Source: Cyclina sinensis (taxonomy: Eukaryota; Mollusca; Bivalvia; Venerida; Veneridae). Taken from it: DNA of 64,000 nucleotides. The DNA is taken from NCBI GenBank assembly GCA_012932295.1, contig JAAONU010000001.1, positions 24,543,438 to 24,607,437 of the forward strand. The letters run 5' to 3'. Shown in pieces: positions 61,252-64,000 of the stretch. Below the pieces are notes generated by a model. That model was not told where the DNA came from and did not search any database. It saw only the letters and a program-made list of their open reading frames with translations. The stretch's first letter is position 1, and every line of letters begins with the position of its first letter. The position numbers and the translations under genes were made by a program.

Positions 61252-64000
61252 TGTTTATTTTTGCGTTTTCTTAGTCGAATTTCACTCATGCTTTTTTGCG
61301 TTTTCTCTTTTCATTTGATGTGCCGAGCGCCTGCTTCCAAGTGGATGGTGAAACAGAAAACAAGGGTAAGTAACTCCTTTTCATCTCTCTTCTCTCCTTC
61401 TTAAATGGTTAGGTTAGGTTAGGTAACGTTAGGTTAGGTTAGGTCTGGCTGGCTTCAAGTGTTTTCATTTTTTTTTTCTTTTTTTTTTCCTTTTTGCATT
61501 CTTGAAGTAATGGCTTTTTTCACAAGGTCATTTGCTATACACTAAATTCCTTTTATTTTCTCTTTTCATGTCGTGTTGTGTCGGAGCTGGCGAAGCTGGT
61601 GCGGCAGCTAAAGAGTCAACAGTTCCTGAAAAAAAGGTAAGCAACTGTGGTCCTTCCTGGATTTTTTCTTCAAGCCGGCCGCCTCCGAGTTCTGTTTCTC
61701 TAAGTAAATTCCTTTTCAGTAAGCATTTCAAGGATTTTAATGTTAATTTGTTCCGTTTCTCTAAGTAAATCTCTTTTCAGTACGCGTTCCAAGGATTATA
61801 ATGTTAATCTTGTCCCTGTTTTAAGTATTCCATCTTGACGCTGTAGTAATTCACAGTCTCGAGAGAAAATAAATGTTTATTTTTGTGTTTTCTTAGTCGA
61901 ATTTCACTCATGCTTTTTTGCGTTTTCTCTTTTCATTTGATGTGCCGAGCGCCTGCTTCCAAGTGGATGGTGAAACAGAAAACAAGGGTAAGTAACTCCT
62001 TTCCATCTCTCTTCTTTCCTTCCAAAATGGTTAGGTTAGGTTAGGTAACGTTAGGTTAGGTTAGGTCTGGCTGGCTTGAAGTGTTTTCATATTTTTCTTC
62101 TTTTTTTGTTCCTTTTTGCATTCCTGAAGTAATTGCTTTTTTCACAAGGTCATTTGCTATACACTAAATTCCTTGTATTTTCTCTTTTTTATGTCGTGTC
62201 GTGTCGGAGCTGGCGAAGCGGGTGCGGCTGCTGAAGAGTCAACAGTTCCTGAAGAAAAAGGTAAGCAACTGTGGTCCTTCCTGGATTTTTTCTTCAAGCC
62301 AGCCGCCTCCAAGTTCTGTGTCTCTAAGTAATTCCTTTTCAGTAAGCATTTCCAAGGATTTTAATGTTAATTTGTTCCGTTTCTTAAGTAAATCTCTTTT
62401 CAGTACGCGTTCCAAGGATTTTAATGTTAATCTGGTCCCTGTTTAAGTATTTCCATCTTGATGCTGTAGTAATTCACAGTCTCGAGAGAAAATAAATGTT
62501 TATTTTTTGCGTTTTCTTAGTCGAATTTCACTCATGCTTTTTTGCGTTTTCTCTTTTCATTTGATGTGCCGAGCGCCTGCTTCAAGTGGATGGTGAATAG
62601 GAAAACAAGGGTTAAGTAACTTCCTTTCCATCTCTCTTCTCCTTCTTAAATGGTTAGGTTAGGTTAGGTAACGTTAGGTTAGGTTAGGTCTGGCTGGCTT
62701 CAAGTGTTTTCATATTTTTCTTCTTTTTTTGTTCCTTTTTGCATTCCTGAAGTAATCGCTTTTTTCACAAGGTCATTTGCTATACACTAAATTCCTTGTA
62801 TTTTCTCTTTTCATGTCGTGTCGTGTCGAAGCTGGCGCAGCTGGTGCGGCTGCTGAAGAGTCAACAGTTCCTGAAGAAAAAGGTAAGCAACTGTGGTCCT
62901 TCCTGGATTTTTTCTTCAAGCCGGCCGCCACCGAGTTCTGTTTCTCTAAGTAAATCCCTTTTCAGTAAGCATTTCAAGGATTTTAATGTTAATTTGTTCC
63001 ATTTCTTTAAGTAAATCTCTTTTCAGTACGCGTTCCAAGGATTTTAATGTTAATCTGGTCCCTGTTTTAAGTATTCTATCTTGACGCTGTAGTAATTCAC
63101 AGTCTCGAGAGAAAATAAATGTTTATTTTTGCGTTTTCTTAGTCGAATTTCACTCATGCTTTTTTTGCGTTTTCTCTTTTCATTTGATGTGCCGAGTGCC
63201 TGCTTCCAAGTGGATGGTGAAACAGAAAACAAGGGTAAGTAACTCCTTTCCATCTCTCTTCTCTCCTTCTTAAATGGTTAGGTTAGGTTAGGTAACGTTA
63301 GGTTAGGTTAGGTCTGGCTGGCTTCAAGTGTTTTCATTTTTTTTTTTTTTTTTTTCCTTTTTGCATTCCTGAAGTAATCGTTATTTTTGCGTTTTCTTAG
63401 TCAAATTTCACTCATGCTTTTTTGCGTTTTCTCTTTTCATTTGATGTGCCGAGCGCCTGCTCCAAGTGGAGGTGGTGAAACAGAAACAAGGGTAAGTAAC
63501 TCCTTTCATCTCTCTTCTCTCCTTCAAAAATGGTTAGGTTAGGTTAGGTAACGTTAGGTTAGGTTAGGTCTGGCTGGCTTGAGGTGTTTTCATATTTTTC
63601 TTCTTTTTTTGTTCCTTTTTGCATTCCTGAAGTAATCGCTTTTTTCACAAGGTCTTTTGCTATACACTAAATTCCTTGTATTTTCTCTTTTCATGTCTTG
63701 TTGTGTCGGAGCTGGCGAAGCTGGTGCGGCTGCTGAAGAGTCAACAGTTCCTGAAGAAAAAGGTAAGCAACTGTGGTCCTTCCTGGACTTTTTCTTCAAG
63801 CCGGCGGCCTCCAAAATCTGTGTCTCTAAGTAATTCCCTTTTCAGTAAGCATCCAAGGATTTTAATGTTAATTTGTTCCGTTTCTCTAAGTAAATCTCTT
63901 TTCAGTACGGGTTCAAAGGATTTTAATGTTAATCTGGTCCCTGTTTTAAGTATTCCATCTTGATGCTGTAGTAATTCACGTCTCGAGAGAAAATAAATGT

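Larger units (their letters stand above)
52330..64000 (+). repeat. Tandem array of ~622-bp units with exon-like modules
   Basis: The anchor TGGATGGTGAAACAG recurs at 52609, 53158, 53781, 54404, 55024, 55646, 56270, 56892, 57515, 58184, 58806, 59475, 60097, 60719, 61342, 61964, 62587, 63211 and, altered, 63467. Typical spacing is 622-624. The first interval is 549 (shortened), two are 669 (47-bp insertion), and the last is 256 (truncated). The edge unit at 52330-52600 is more diverged, as usual at array borders. Order in each unit: module a with donor, TTAGG block, T-rich tract, module b with donor, two CAG acceptors, AATAAA. Units are about 95% identical. The array continues past the window. 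Confidence 0.97.

Noticed and set aside
59660..63814. Minus-strand open frames in the array (MERSYLPLF..., MKCLLKRD...)
   Set aside because: Mirror frames of the repeated unit without splice or start context on that strand.
52330..64000. Array as a spliced-leader, snRNA, 5S rRNA or histone cluster
   Set aside because: No 5S boxes, no histone frames, no convincing Sm site, and no known spliced-leader use in bivalves. The donor repeats alone are insufficient.
1..64000. CRISPR array or prokaryotic defence system
   Set aside because: All short repeats are minisatellites or eukaryotic elements; the spliced gene and SINE show animal DNA.

Overview
The window is repeat-dominated animal DNA: AT-rich, with spliced genes and no bacterial-style operons. 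It looks like a bivalve mollusc. Reasons: many elements built from tandem ~145-150 bp cores, rich in AGGTCA/TGACCT half-sites and ending in GACGGAC-type tracts plus a hairpin; abundant PIF/Harbinger relatives; and a tRNA-derived SINE. The genus cannot be fixed from sequence alone.

Layout. 1-12.6 kb: a Helitron N-terminal fragment, two copies of a PIF/Harbinger-type MITE, tandem-core repeats, and a broken Mutator-like transposase on the minus strand. 12.6-19.0 kb: the only convincing host gene, the last eight coding exons of a minus-strand gene of unknown function. All splice phases agree. One intron carries a 38-bp minisatellite, and one exon end with its splice donor is triplicated. 19.2-28.7 kb: back-to-back tandem-core elements with hairpin termini and nested MITEs. 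28.7-38 kb: MITEs and a LINE RNase H remnant.

38-44.5 kb is a nest of DNA transposons. It holds a 1.3-kb element with ~290-bp inverted repeats starting CACGGTG and a 5-bp target duplication (Transib-like), a dead Harbinger transposase diverging from its Myb-like partner gene, and a second Harbinger element inserted exactly at that partner gene's exon-intron border. Between transposase and partner lie a tandem duplication, a large palindrome and a SINE. 46.3-47.9 kb is an inverted tandem-core element.

52.3-64.0 kb, running off the window end, is a tandem array of about 19 units of ~622 bp. Every unit repeats two exon-like modules with strong GTAAG donors, two CAG acceptors, an AATAAA signal and a block of TTAGG pentamers. 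It could be a tandem family of minigenes, a repeated-exon gene, or a satellite derived from one. It is the best candidate here for something undescribed.
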